Source of the DNA: an uncultured Collinsella sp.
Lineage (GTDB): Bacteria > Actinomycetota > Coriobacteriia > Coriobacteriales > Coriobacteriaceae
Reading direction: 5' to 3'
DNA: 35,108 nucleotides
Assembly (NCBI GenBank): GCA_947507155.1
Contig: CANNOC010000022.1
Location: 1 to 35,108, forward strand
A program made the translations under genes and the position numbers. Under the pieces are notes generated by a model. The model had not been told where the DNA came from, ran no database searches, and worked only from the letters and a program-made list of their open reading frames with translations. Within the stretch, counting starts at the first letter, position 1; each line of letters starts with the position of its first letter. Below, piece by piece: positions 8,010 through 16,950 of the stretch.

Positions 8010-9515
8010 ATGGAGCGTGCAAGCGGTGTCCTCATGCCTGTCTCATCTCTGCCAGGACCATACGGAATCGGCGGCTTTGGCTGGAATGCCTACGACTTTG
8101 TCGATTTCCTCGCCTCGTGCAAACAACATTATTGGCAGATTCTGCCCCTTACGACAACGAGCTATGGCGACTCGCCCTATCAGTCGTTCTCGGCCCGTGC
8201 GGGCAACCCCAATTTCATCGACTTTGCCGAGCTTATCGAGGCCGGCTATCTGGAGCAGTGCGATATCGACGGCGTGTACCTGGGCTCCGACCCCAGCAAT
8301 GTCGACTATGGTGCCATCTTTGGTGGCCGTCGTCAGATTCTCGACCGCGCCGCCGAGCGCTTTGCCGCCGACAAGCCAGCCGACTTCGACGACTTTGTCC
8401 AAGCAAACGAAGACTGGCTCATTCCCTACTGCGAGTTCATGACCGTCAAAGAGGAGTGCGGTCTCAAGGCCTTTTGGGAGTGGCCCGCAGAACTGCGCAC
8501 CCGCGGCGAAACATCTGCCAAGGTCTGCGCCGCCCATCCCGCGCGCATGCTCTACCACCAGATGACGCAGTACTTCTTCAATCGTCAGTGGAGCCGCCTC
8601 AAGGCCTATGCCAACGAGCGCGATATCCTCATCATCGGCGACCTGCCCATCTATGTCTCGCGCGACTCCGTTGAGATGTGGGCCACGCCCGAGCTCTTTA
8701 AGATCGACGCCGCCGGTAATCCCGTGAGCGTCGCTGGCACGCCGCCCGACCAGTTCTCGGCCACCGGCCAGTACTGGGGCAATCCCATCTACGACTGGGA
8801 CGCCATGGAAGCCGACGGTTTCTCCTGGTGGGAGGGCCGTATCCGCGCCGCCCTCGACATGTACGATGTCATCCGCCTGGATCACTTCCGCGGCTTCGAG
8901 GCCTATTGGGAGGTACCGTTCTCCTCACCCGATTCGTCCTACGGTTCGTGGACGCAGGGCCCCGGCCTCAAGTTCTTCAAGACGCTCGAGGAAAAGCTCG
9001 GCACGCTGCCCATCATCGCCGAAGACCTGGGCTTCCTCACCCCCGGCGTCATCGACATGCGCGACAACTCGGGCTTCCCCGGCATGAAGATCTTGCAGTT
9101 CGCCTTTGAGGGCACCAACTCGTACTACCTGCCGCACAACTACATTGCCAACACCGTCGCCTATGTGGGCACACACGACAACGAGACGGCGCGCGGTTGG
9201 TTTGAGGGAACGGCCACCCCGCGCCAGCGCGAACAGGCGGCCCTGTACACCCACCAGCGGGCAGGCGAGCCCATGGCCGATGCACTCAACCGCACCATCG
9301 CCGCCAGCGTGAGCGATACCTGTATCTACACCATGCAAGACCTGCTCAACCTGGGCAACGAGGCACGTATCAACACCCCCGCCACCCTGGGCGGCAACTG
9401 GACCTGGCGCATGCTCGATGGCGCCATCACCCGCGAGCTCGAGCACAAGCTCACCGACTGGACCGAAACCTACTTCCGCATTCCGTCGGAAGCCGAAATT
9501 GAGCTTCCCCAATAG
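8010..9515 (+). CDS. malQ: 4-alpha-glucanotransferase (amylomaltase)
   Basis: GH77 enzyme that transfers alpha-1,4-glucan segments between maltodextrins and releases glucose, acting in the cytoplasm with glycogen/maltodextrin phosphorylase. The 501-residue protein begins with RASGVLMPVSSLPGPYGIGGFG, typical of the family. The GH77 catalytic residues are visible: Asp291 in RLDHFRGF, Glu338 in IIAEDLG and Asp390 in HDNETARG. In-frame TTG (7995) and GTG (7998) codons exist upstream, but they sit almost on top of the AAGAAGG; ATG 8010 fits the family N terminus, though its spacing from that site is long. glgP follows after a hairpin, and the operator upstream ties it to the sugar-import genes. 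Confidence 0.95.
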   Translation: MERASGVLMPVSSLPGPYGIGGFGWNAYDFVDFLASCKQHYWQILPLTTTSYGDSPYQSFSARAGNPNFIDFAELIEAGYLEQCDIDGVYLGSDPSNVDYGAIFGGRRQILDRAAERFAADKPADFDDFVQANEDWLIPYCEFMTVKEECGLKAFWEWPAELRTRGETSAKVCAAHPARMLYHQMTQYFFNRQWSRLKAYANERDILIIGDLPIYVSRDSVEMWATPELFKIDAAGNPVSVAGTPPDQFSATGQYWGNPIYDWDAMEADGFSWWEGRIRAALDMYDVIRLDHFRGFEAYWEVPFSSPDSSYGSWTQGPGLKFFKTLEEKLGTLPIIAEDLGFLTPGVIDMRDNSGFPGMKILQFAFEGTNSYYLPHNYIANTVAYVGTHDNETARGWFEGTATPRQREQAALYTHQRAGEPMADALNRTIAASVSDTCIYTMQDLLNLGNEARINTPATLGGNWTWRMLDGAITRELEHKLTDWTETYFRIPSEAEIELPQ

Positions 9516-9563
9516 GAGCCACCGCACCCGACCCCATTCCATCGTGCGGACGCGTCCGTTTTC

Positions 9564-9606
9564 CCCGCGCGAGGCCATTCCAATCCCTCGCGCGGGCTTC
9601 TTTTGT
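9564..9606 (+). terminator. Terminator or attenuating hairpin between malQ and glgP
   Basis: CCCGCGCGAGG (9564-9574) pairs with CCTCGCGCGGG (9586-9596), followed by CTTCTTTTGT. The U-run is interrupted, so it probably stops only part of the malQ transcripts. No separate strong promoter is evident for glgP, so this may set the malQ:glgP ratio. Confidence 0.7.
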
Positions 9607-9643
9607 ATTTCTGACATGTAATCAACCCATCACAGGAGGAAAC

Positions 9644-11911
9644 ATGCCCCGTATCAATCTCGCAGAACTCGCCGAGCAGTCCTTCGGAACTTCGCTCGAG
9701 CAGCTCGATGACCGCCACATCTACAAACTGCTGGTCAAGCTCGTGCAGGAGCGCTCTGCCGCCTGCCCGCTCAACAACGGCAAGAAAAAGCTCTACTACA
9801 TCTCTGCCGAGTTTTTGATCGGCAAGCTGCTCATCAACAATATGATCGACCTCGGCATCTATGACGAGGTTAAGGACCAGCTCGTCGCCGCCGGCCACGA
9901 CCTCAACAAGATCGAGGAGTTCGAGGTCGAGCCTTCGCTCGGCAACGGCGGCCTGGGCCGTCTGGCCGCATGCTTCTTGGATTCCATCGCCACGCTGGGC
10001 CTTACCGGCGACGGCGTGGGCCTCAACTACCATTACGGCCTGTTCCGCCAGCGCTTTGTCGACAACCAGCAGAAGGCCGTCCCCGACGAGTGGCTTGGCG
10101 AGCAAGACATCCTGATCGACGACGACCGCTCCCACACCGTCGAGTTCGGTGATTTTGCCGTTACTTCCAAGCTCGTCAACATCGATGTGCCCGGTTATGG
10201 CCAGCCCACCAAGAACCGCCTGCGCCTGTTCGACCTGGCAAGTGTCGACGACGGCCTGGTCCCCGGCAGCTCCATCGACTTCGACAAGACCGAGATCGCC
10301 AAGAACCTCACCTTGTTCCTCTATCCGGATGATTCCGACGAGCAGGGCCGCCTGCTTCGCATCTACCAGGAATACTTCATGGTGAGCAACGCCGCCCAGC
10401 TCCTGATCGACGAGGCCATCGAGCGCGGCAGCAACTTGCACGACCTGGCCGACTACGCCGTAGTCCAGATCAATGACACGCACCCCACCATGGTCATCCC
10501 CGAGCTCATTCGCTTGCTCACCACCAAGCACGACATCGAGTTTGACGAGGCCGTGACCATCGTGCGCTCCATGGTCGCCTACACTAACCACACGATTCTT
10601 GCCGAGGCGCTCGAGAAGTGGCCGCTCACCAGCCTGCAGAAGGTCTCCCCTGCCATCGCCGACATTATCGTCAAGCTCGACGAGGTCGCCAAGGCCGAGC
10701 ACGACGACCCGCGTGTCGCCATCATCGACGAGTACGACACCGTCCACATGGCCCACATGGACATCCACTTTGGCTTCTCCATCAACGGCGTCGCCGCACT
10801 CCACACCAAGATCCTGGAGGACACCGAGCTTCATCCGTTCTACGAGATCTACCCCGAGAAGTTCTCCAACAAGACCAACGGCATCACCTTCCGCCGCTGG
10901 ATCCATGGCGCCAACCCCGCGCTCGCCAGTCTGCTCGACGATGTGATCGGCACCGATTGGCGCAGCACCGGCGATCTGAGCAAGCTCGCCGAGTTCGCTG
11001 ACGACAAGAAGGTCCTCGATCGCCTGGCCGCTACCAAGACCGAGGCCAAGGCCATCATGCGCCAGTTCATGGCGCTCGAGCAGGGTGTGACCATTCCCTC
11101 CAACGCCATCATCGATGTTCAGGTCAAGCGTATCCACGAGTACAAGCGCCAGCAGATGCTCGCGCTCTACATCATCTGGAAGTATCTCGACATCAAAAAC
11201 GGCAATAAGCCTAAGCACCCCGTCACCATCATCTTTGGCGGCAAGGCAGCGCCTGCCTATACCATCGCTCAGGACATCATCCACCTAATCCTGACGCTGT
11301 CCCAGTGGATAGCCAACGACCCCGACGTGGCCCCCTACCTGCAGGTCGTCATGATCGAGAACTACAACGTCACCGCCGCCGAGCGCGTAATCCCCGCCGC
11401 CGACATCTCCGAGCAGATCAGTCTGGCCTCCAAGGAGGCGAGCGGCACTTCCAACATGAAGTTCATGCTCAACGGCGCCCTGACCCTGTGCACGCTCGAC
11501 GGTGCCAACGTGGAGATTGCTGAGCTCGTGGGCGACGAGAACATCTATACCTTTGGCGCCTCGTCCAAACAGGTCGAGCAGCTCTACGCCGACGGCACCT
11601 ACAACGCCGGCGCGCTCTACCGCAAGCCCGGCATCAAACTGCTGGTGGACTTCATCACCAACCCCGCCTTTATGGCGACCGGCAACGCGGAGCGCCTGCA
11701 GCGTCTGCACGACGACATCAAGGGCAAGGACTGGTTTATGGCCCTGCTCGACATTGAGGAGTACATCCAGACCAAGGAGCGCGTGCTGGCCGACTACGAG
11801 GACCAGGATGCCTGGATGCGCAAGGCGCTGATCAACATCGCCAATGCCGGCGCCTTCTCGTCCGACCGTACGATCTCCCAGTACAACGACGAGATTTGGC
11901 ACCTGGACTAA
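9644..11911 (+). CDS. glgP: Glycogen/maltodextrin phosphorylase (GT35)
   Basis: Pyridoxal-phosphate enzyme that removes glucose from the non-reducing ends of alpha-1,4-glucans as glucose 1-phosphate. The 755-residue length is near the short bacterial class. Key motifs are EPSLGNGGLGRLAACFLDSIATL near residue 95, NDTHP, TNHT, and the PLP site EASGTSNMKFMLNGA, in which the lysine is residue 606. AGGAGG lies 6 bases before the ATG. It pairs functionally with MalQ upstream: MalQ rebuilds longer chains and the phosphorylase shortens them. Whether glycogen or imported maltodextrin is the main substrate cannot be read here; the nearby importer favours the latter. Confidence 0.96.
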   Translation: MPRINLAELAEQSFGTSLEQLDDRHIYKLLVKLVQERSAACPLNNGKKKLYYISAEFLIGKLLINNMIDLGIYDEVKDQLVAAGHDLNKIEEFEVEPSLGNGGLGRLAACFLDSIATLGLTGDGVGLNYHYGLFRQRFVDNQQKAVPDEWLGEQDILIDDDRSHTVEFGDFAVTSKLVNIDVPGYGQPTKNRLRLFDLASVDDGLVPGSSIDFDKTEIAKNLTLFLYPDDSDEQGRLLRIYQEYFMVSNAAQLLIDEAIERGSNLHDLADYAVVQINDTHPTMVIPELIRLLTTKHDIEFDEAVTIVRSMVAYTNHTILAEALEKWPLTSLQKVSPAIADIIVKLDEVAKAEHDDPRVAIIDEYDTVHMAHMDIHFGFSINGVAALHTKILEDTELHPFYEIYPEKFSNKTNGITFRRWIHGANPALASLLDDVIGTDWRSTGDLSKLAEFADDKKVLDRLAATKTEAKAIMRQFMALEQGVTIPSNAIIDVQVKRIHEYKRQQMLALYIIWKYLDIKNGNKPKHPVTIIFGGKAAPAYTIAQDIIHLILTLSQWIANDPDVAPYLQVVMIENYNVTAAERVIPAADISEQISLASKEASGTSNMKFMLNGALTLCTLDGANVEIAELVGDENIYTFGASSKQVEQLYADGTYNAGALYRKPGIKLLVDFITNPAFMATGNAERLQRLHDDIKGKDWFMALLDIEEYIQTKERVLADYEDQDAWMRKALINIANAGAFSSDRTISQYNDEIWHLD

Positions 11912-11939
11912 CCCATTCCCCTTACCATCCTCTTGAGGA

Positions 11940-11971
11940 ACGGAGTCGTGGCAACACGGCTCCGTTTTTTT
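11940..11971 (+). terminator. Intrinsic terminator after glgP
   Basis: ACGGAGTCGTG (11940-11950) pairs with CACGGCTCCGT (11955-11965) with one G-T wobble, loop GCAA, then a run of seven T. Confidence 0.93.
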
Positions 11972-12012
11972 GTGCCCGTGCGTTGCCCCTGTGAGCCGCC
12001 TCGACTAAATCG

Positions 12013-12232
12013 TCTCAATCTGTAACACCTATTCGGCCAAAACGGTCCTACCTGCTACAGATCAAGACAAACCGGTTCTTTCCCTAGGGTTTATCTCAAT
12101 CTGTAACATCTAACGTCCGAAATCAGTCCTTCGTGTTACGGATTGAGATGAAAAGACAGGCGGCTCAACTCAATCTCGTTCTGTAACATCTAAAGCCAAT
12201 TCGATCCTCTACTTGTTACAAATCGAGACAAA
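12013..12232. repeat. Tandem array of three ~80-bp imperfect palindromes
   Basis: Units begin at 12013, 12094 and 12174 (periods 81 and 80). Each starts TCTCAATCTGTAACA (or TCTCGTTCTGTAACA), has a middle with a conserved TCCT, and ends in the complementary TGTTACGGATTGAGA-type arm. The palindromes span about 59 bp and are separated by about 22 bp of unrelated sequence. Unit 2 arms differ by 1 of 15, unit 3 by 2, unit 1 by 3. In unit 3 the outer pair changed from TCTCA/TGAGA to TCTCG/CGAGA, a compensatory change. The array lies between the convergent glgP and ABC-ATPase terminators; there is no gene in this 457-bp gap. Confidence 0.88.
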
Positions 12233-12255
12233 CGACCGACCAGACAACCCCGTCA

Positions 12256-12300
12256 TAAAGAAAGGCTTCCCTCTCGCCCAGTGGACGGGAGGGAAGCCTT
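12256..12300 (-). terminator. Intrinsic terminator of the ABC sugar importer operon
   Basis: On the minus strand a 12-bp stem (AAGGCTTCCCTC, complement at 12262-12273) closes a 15-base loop and is followed by the T-rich TCTTTATG. It is 68 bp past the ATPase stop; the intervening bases show nothing else. Confidence 0.88.
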
Positions 12301-12368
12301 ATATGTGACCACGGCAAAAGGATGGCAATACCGCAGTCGCCCAAAGGGAGGGCCTGGATACACCGGGC

Positions 12369-13568
12369 CTAGATAAGGTTCTTGCCAGACACCTTATCGA
12401 AGAGATGGGTCGCGTTCTTCTCGAACTTGAACCAGATGGTGTCGCCCGCCTTGAGCGCACCCTTGGCCTCGAGGTCGACGACGGGGATAATCAGGACAAA
12501 CTGGCCGTCGGGAGCGGTCACGTGGACATGCTCGGTCGAGCCCATGAGCTCGGTCACCTCGACGGTGCCCTGGAGCGCACCCTCCTCGCCCTTGTCGGCA
12601 AGCAGAATCTGCTCGGGGCGCACGCCGGCCGTGATCTCCTTCACGTTGCCGTCGTCCCAGTTGAGAGCAAGCTGAGCGCAGGTCTCGGGGGCGAGCGCCA
12701 CGTTCATATCCTCGGTCTTGACGGTGAAGCCGTTGCCCGAGCGCACCAGCTGGGCATCGAAGAAGTTCATCTGCGGCACGCCGATAAAGCCGGCAACGAA
12801 GATGTTCGCGGGATGGTTGAAGACCTCCTGCGGGGTGGCGATCTGCTGGACGACGCCGTCCTTCATGACCACAATGCGATCGCCGAGGGTCATGGCCTCG
12901 GTCTGGTCGTGGGTGACGTAGATGAACGTGCCCTTGATCTCATGGCGCAGCTTGATGAGCTCGGCACGCATCTGGTTACGCAGCTTGGCGTCCAGGTTGG
13001 ACAGCGGCTCGTCCATCAGGAAGACCTTAGGATCACGCACGATGGCGCGGCCGATAGCGACACGCTGACGCTGGCCGCCCGAAAGCGCCTTGGGCTTACG
13101 GTCGAGGTACTCGGTGATACCCAAGATCTCGGCAGCGGAGCGAACCTTGCGGTCGATCTCGTCCTTGGGGACCTTCTTGAGCTCAAGCGTAAACGCCATG
13201 TTCTCGTACACCGTCATGTTGGGGTACAGAGCGTAGCTCTGGAACACCATGGCGATGTCGCGGTCCTTGGGAGCGACGTCGTTGACGCGCTTGCCGTCGA
13301 TGAACACGTCACCCGAGGTGATGTCCTCCAGGCCAGCAACCATGCGCATCGTCGTGGACTTACCGCAGCCAGACGGGCCAACGAGGACGACGAACTCCTG
13401 GTCGTGAACGGTGAGGTTAAAGTCCTCAACAGCGAGCACGCCATCCTCGGTAACCTTGAGGTTGTGCTTCTTCTCCTCGGTCTTCTTCTTTTTGCCAAAG
13501 AAGCTCTTCTTTTTGGACTCGGTGTTGGGATACACCTTCTGAACATGTTTGAGAACGATCTCGGCCAT
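12369..13568 (-). CDS. msmK: Sugar ABC transporter ATPase (MsmK/UgpC/MalK type)
   Basis: Cytoplasmic ATP-hydrolysing subunit of a CUT1 carbohydrate importer, 399 residues. Visible are Walker A GPSGCGKST (64-72), the Q-loop at Gln110 (MVFQSYALYPNMTV), signature LSGGQ (162-166), Walker B FLMDEP (183-188) and the switch His220. The C-terminal third (MNFFDAQLV, VRPEQILL, GSTEHVHV) is the MalK-like regulatory TOBE region. AAAGG lies 7 bases before the ATG at 13568; sequence upstream in frame belongs to the intergenic gap. An unusual Lys-rich insert (about residues 15-41, with FFGKKKK) interrupts the first beta strands before Walker A. It is the last gene of the importer operon, 67 bp after the second permease; such ATPases can serve several importers. 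Confidence 0.95.
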   Translation of the reverse strand: MAEIVLKHVQKVYPNTESKKKSFFGKKKKTEEKKHNLKVTEDGVLAVEDFNLTVHDQEFVVLVGPSGCGKSTTMRMVAGLEDITSGDVFIDGKRVNDVAPKDRDIAMVFQSYALYPNMTVYENMAFTLELKKVPKDEIDRKVRSAAEILGITEYLDRKPKALSGGQRQRVAIGRAIVRDPKVFLMDEPLSNLDAKLRNQMRAELIKLRHEIKGTFIYVTHDQTEAMTLGDRIVVMKDGVVQQIATPQEVFNHPANIFVAGFIGVPQMNFFDAQLVRSGNGFTVKTEDMNVALAPETCAQLALNWDDGNVKEITAGVRPEQILLADKGEEGALQGTVEVTELMGSTEHVHVTAPDGQFVLIIPVVDLEAKGALKAGDTIWFKFEKNATHLFDKVSGKNLI

Positions 13569-13635
13569 GTCTTTACCTTTCGATATGCGGCACCATGTTG
13601 AGGGCGCCGCAGAAACTTGCAAAACAGTTACGGCA

Positions 13636-14475
13636 TCAGCCCTTGACGGCACCTGCCACCACGCCGTCGATGATGTACTTCTGGCAGAGGATGTACATGA
13701 CGACGATGGGGACAACGACCATCATGATGCAAGCCATCATGGGGCCGAGCTCGACGTGGCCGTAGCCGCCGCGGAAGTACTGGATCAAGATAGGAATGGT
13801 CTTGTACTTGGTGGAGTCGAGCGTAAGGTAGGGCAGCAGGTAGTCGTTCCAGACCCACATGGTCTCGAGAATGCCGACCGAAAGATAGGTGGGCTTCATG
13901 ATGGGGAGGACGATCTTAAAGAACACCTGGACCGGGTTGCAGCCATCAATCATGGCCGCCTCTTCGATCTCGAGCGGGATGTTCTTTACAAAGCCGGCGA
14001 ACATAAAGACCGCCAGGCCCGCGCCAAAGCCAAGGTAGATAAAGCAGATGTTGAACGGCGTGTTGAAGCCGATGCGGTCCGCCAAATTGGACAGCGTGAA
14101 CATGAGCATCTGGAAGGGCACGACCATAGAAAAGACGAACAGGTAATAGAAGAAGTTCGAGATCTTGCTGTTGACGCGCACTACGTACCAAGCACACATG
14201 GAGCAGCACACCAGAATCAGCACGACCGACGTGACCGTGATGATGAGCGAGTACATAAATGCCGAGGCAAAGCCCTGCTCGTTAAGGGCATGCATGTAGT
14301 TTGCGAGGCCGTTGAACGTCTCGGGCGTGAGCAGATCGAATGCCGTGGTGGTGCTGATTGCAGTTGCCTTTTTAAAGGAATTGAGCGCAATCATAAACAC
14401 GGGGTAGATCCACGCGAGCGACAGGATCGTAAAGAAAATCGAGAGCGCGCGGTTGATAACCTTATCGCGTTTCAT
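13636..14475 (-). CDS. Sugar ABC transporter permease (MalG-type)
   Basis: Inner-membrane permease of a CUT1 importer, 279 residues with about six membrane segments (first near residues 12-32). The EAA loop that docks the ATPase is present: EEAAMIDGCNPVQVFFKIVLPIMKP. The C terminus (IIDGVVAGAVKG) is typical of MalG/LacG-type permeases. Its ATG overlaps the stop of the preceding permease as TAATG, implying translational coupling. Confidence 0.95.
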   Translation of the reverse strand: MKRDKVINRALSIFFTILSLAWIYPVFMIALNSFKKATAISTTTAFDLLTPETFNGLANYMHALNEQGFASAFMYSLIITVTSVVLILVCCSMCAWYVVRVNSKISNFFYYLFVFSMVVPFQMLMFTLSNLADRIGFNTPFNICFIYLGFGAGLAVFMFAGFVKNIPLEIEEAAMIDGCNPVQVFFKIVLPIMKPTYLSVGILETMWVWNDYLLPYLTLDSTKYKTIPILIQYFRGGYGHVELGPMMACIMMVVVPIVVMYILCQKYIIDGVVAGAVKG

Positions 14476-15329
14476 TACTGCTGCACCTCCTTGGACCTCG
14501 TGGCCTTAAGCTGAATCATGGAGATGGCCACGACCAGGATGCAGAAGATAACCGCCTTGGCCTGACCGATACCCTGCCATGCGATACCGGCACGCGAATA
14601 GAACGTGTTGTAGATGTTCAGGGCGAGCATCTCGGTGGAGTGCGCGGGGGCGCCGCCGGTAAGGGCGAGGTTCTGGTCGAACAGCTTAAAGCCGTTGGTG
14701 ATGGACAGGAACAGGCAGATGGTGATGGTCGGCATCAGGTTAGGGATCTTAACCTTCCAAAACGTCTGCCATGCCGTGGCACCGTCGACCTTGGCGGCCT
14801 CGATGTAGTCGGACGGAATGGACTGCAGACCAGCGATGTAGATGATCATCATGTAGCCGACCTGCTGCCACAGGGTCAGGATGATAAGGCCCCAGAAGCC
14901 AGCAGCAGAGTTAAGGGCGATGAGCTGGGCGCCCACGTTGGAGAGCAGGCAGTTGATCAGAATCTGCCAAATGTAGCCCAGCACGATGCCGCCGATCAGG
15001 TTCGGCATAAAGAAGATCGTACGGAAGATGTTGGTGCCTTTGAGCGCCTTGCGGGTGAGCGCCTGCGCGATGGCGAGGGCAATCACGTTGATGAGCACCG
15101 TCGACAGGAAGGCAAACGCCACCGTAAAGAAGAACGACGTGGCAAACTGCGGATCGGACAATGCGCGAACGTAGTTCTCGATACCGACAAAGTGCGCGTT
15201 GTTGATGGTAATAAACTGGCAGAACGAGAGATAGAAACCCTGGATAAAGGGGATCACGAACCCGATCATAAACGCCAGGCACGTGGGCAGCATAAAGAGC
15301 GGCCACCAGCGCTTGAGTGCTTTGCCCAT
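14475..15329 (-). CDS. Sugar ABC transporter permease (MalF-type)
   Basis: The partner permease of the importer, 284 residues, with a first membrane helix at about 10-30 and six predicted segments in all. The ATPase-docking motif reads EAAKVDGATAWQTFWKVKIPNLMP. AAAGGA precedes the ATG. It is translationally coupled to the second permease and 87 bp downstream of the binding-protein gene. The substrate is not readable from the permeases. Confidence 0.95.
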   Translation of the reverse strand: MGKALKRWWPLFMLPTCLAFMIGFVIPFIQGFYLSFCQFITINNAHFVGIENYVRALSDPQFATSFFFTVAFAFLSTVLINVIALAIAQALTRKALKGTNIFRTIFFMPNLIGGIVLGYIWQILINCLLSNVGAQLIALNSAAGFWGLIILTLWQQVGYMMIIYIAGLQSIPSDYIEAAKVDGATAWQTFWKVKIPNLMPTITICLFLSITNGFKLFDQNLALTGGAPAHSTEMLALNIYNTFYSRAGIAWQGIGQAKAVIFCILVVAISMIQLKATRSKEVQQ

Positions 15330-15416
15330 AAAAGGGTCCTTTCAATATGCAGGGGGCGGGCAAACCAACGTCTGCCCGCCCCCTGTCGCTAATCAGATAG
15401 CTTGGGCAGCAACTGC

Positions 15417-16733
15417 TTACTCGGAAGCAGCCTTCTCGGTCTTCCAGCCATCGACGAAGGCGTTCTTGACGCCGTCCCACTTGCTGTTGTCGGCAGCGTA
15501 GGCGATCAGAGCCTGCTTGAGGTTCTTCTTCCACTCCTCAGAGGGGATGTAGACGAAGTCCCAAGCGACGGTCTTCTTGCCATCCTTGGCCATGGCAACG
15601 GCCTGCTGCGAGAAGACGTTGGTGGTCTCCTTGGCGCTCTTGAACGGAGCGGTCAGACCCATCTTGTCGGCGATGATGCTGGTCGGGGTGTCAGCGGTGA
15701 CGCACCAGTACATGAAGTCCTCGGTGGCCTTCTGAGCATCCTCGGAAGCCTGGGAGCTCACGCACCAGTAGTTCTCGCCGCCGGAGCACAGGCCCTGGTT
15801 CTCCTCGCCGTCGACGCCGATGTAGATCGGCAGCATGCCGAGCTGGTCGTCGGTCATACCGGCCTTGGTGAGGTCAGCGTATGCCCAAGAGCCGTTCTGA
15901 TAGAAGACGGCCTTGCCGGTTGCGAACTCGTTGGTGGCGTCGTCGCCGGTCTTGGAGGCAAGCTGCGAAGGATCGCAGGTGGAGTCGGTGATGTACAGGT
16001 CGAAAATCTGCTTGAAGTTGTCGAGATACTCGCCCTTGATCTCGTCGTCCTCCTGGTTGTGCTCCTTCTCAAACTCGTAGTAGAGCGGGAGGTTGGCGAG
16101 GTGGGTGGTGTAGCGCCAGCTGGAGGAGTCATCCATGCCGGCAGAAGTGAAGGCACCCTCAACGCCAAGCTCGTCCTTGCGGGCCTGGATGTCGTCAGCA
16201 CAAGCCTTCAGCTTGTCGAAGGAGTTGATGTCCTCGGCCTTGTAGCCAGCCTTCTCGAGCAGCTGCTTGTTGTAGATGATGCCGTAGCTCTCCTGGACCC
16301 AGTCGATACCCAGATCCTTGCCATCGGACTGCAGAGCCAGGGAGTCGTCAATGAGCTCACCGCGGAGCTTGGTATCGGACAGGTCAGCGCAGTAATCCTT
16401 CCAGTTCTTAAGACCGGTGGGGCCGTTGACCTGGAACAGGGTCGGAGCGGAGCTCTTGGACATCTCGGACTTGAGCTTCTCCTCGTAGGTGTTGGAGGCG
16501 GCGGTCACGATCTTGACCTCGACGCCCTTCTCCTCCTTGTACGCCTTGGCGATCTCCTTCCACTCCTTGTCGACCTCGGGCTTAAATTGGAGGAAGTAGA
16601 CCTCGGCAGCGTCACCAGAAGCAGAGGAGCCGGAGCCGGCGGAGCCACCGCAGCCCACGAGACCCAGACCAAGAACCGCAGCCGCGGAACCAGCAAAGCC
16701 CAGGAACTGCCTTCTGCTCATTTCGTTCTTCAT
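15417..16733 (-). CDS. Sugar-binding lipoprotein of ABC importer (family 1, Tat-type signal)
   Basis: Extracellular solute-binding protein of the CUT1 importer, 438 residues. The N terminus has a twin-arginine motif (SRRQFLGF, residues 6-13), a hydrophobic stretch and the lipobox LVGC with Cys28, so it is probably exported folded and lipid-anchored. A Gly/Ser-rich linker follows. The mature part has family features such as FATGKAVFYQNGSWAYADLTKAG near the middle. AAAGGGTGG lies 6 bases before the ATG at 16733, which favours it over an ATG six codons upstream. Expression should be high relative to the permeases. Operator-like sites upstream suggest control by the GntR-type regulator; a maltooligosaccharide substrate is plausible but unproven. 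Confidence 0.94.
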   Translation of the reverse strand: MKNEMSRRQFLGFAGSAAAVLGLGLVGCGGSAGSGSSASGDAAEVYFLQFKPEVDKEWKEIAKAYKEEKGVEVKIVTAASNTYEEKLKSEMSKSSAPTLFQVNGPTGLKNWKDYCADLSDTKLRGELIDDSLALQSDGKDLGIDWVQESYGIIYNKQLLEKAGYKAEDINSFDKLKACADDIQARKDELGVEGAFTSAGMDDSSSWRYTTHLANLPLYYEFEKEHNQEDDEIKGEYLDNFKQIFDLYITDSTCDPSQLASKTGDDATNEFATGKAVFYQNGSWAYADLTKAGMTDDQLGMLPIYIGVDGEENQGLCSGGENYWCVSSQASEDAQKATEDFMYWCVTADTPTSIIADKMGLTAPFKSAKETTNVFSQQAVAMAKDGKKTVAWDFVYIPSEEWKKNLKQALIAYAADNSKWDGVKNAFVDGWKTEKAASE

Positions 16734-16821
16734 TACAATCCACCCTTTCACACCGTGGCGGCACCCTTTGCCGCCGCCTTCGGAGATTGGCTCGGGGACT
16801 TTGCCCCTTTTGCTGATTTGT

Positions 16822-16928
16822 ACAATACGCTATTTGGCTAGTTGTTTGAACAAGTATTACTAGAGCGGTAGAAAAACTTCGGTGAACGGTAATTTCAACT
16901 TGATACTTGACAAGTTTTGTATAAACAA
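16822..16928 (-). promoter_or_regulatory. Control region of the ABC importer operon with repeated operator-like sites
   Basis: Sites visible: TTGTTTGAACAA (16842-16853) and TTGTATAAACAA (16917-16928), each an 11/12 match to the palindrome TTGTTTAAACAA, and the separate palindrome ACTTGACAAGT (16905-16915). A candidate minus-strand promoter has -10 TATTGT (16822-16827) and -35 TTCAAA (16845-16850) at 17-bp spacing, so the first operator covers the -35. The form TTG-N6-CAA resembles the operator known for Bacillus TreR. Confidence 0.6.
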
Positions 16929-16950
16929 TTATTTGTTATCGAATGCAGAG

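Noticed and set aside
9470..11284. 604-codon open frame antisense to glgP and malQ end
   Set aside because: It is a shadow of GC-rich codon use in glgP. The protein is Val/Gly/Asp/Leu repetitive with no motif, while the plus strand encodes a full phosphorylase with catalytic residues.
12013..12232. CRISPR array
   Set aside because: Only three units, each itself palindromic over about 59 bp and diverged between copies, with ~22-bp gaps. Repeats of a CRISPR would be shorter and near identical; no cas gene is present.
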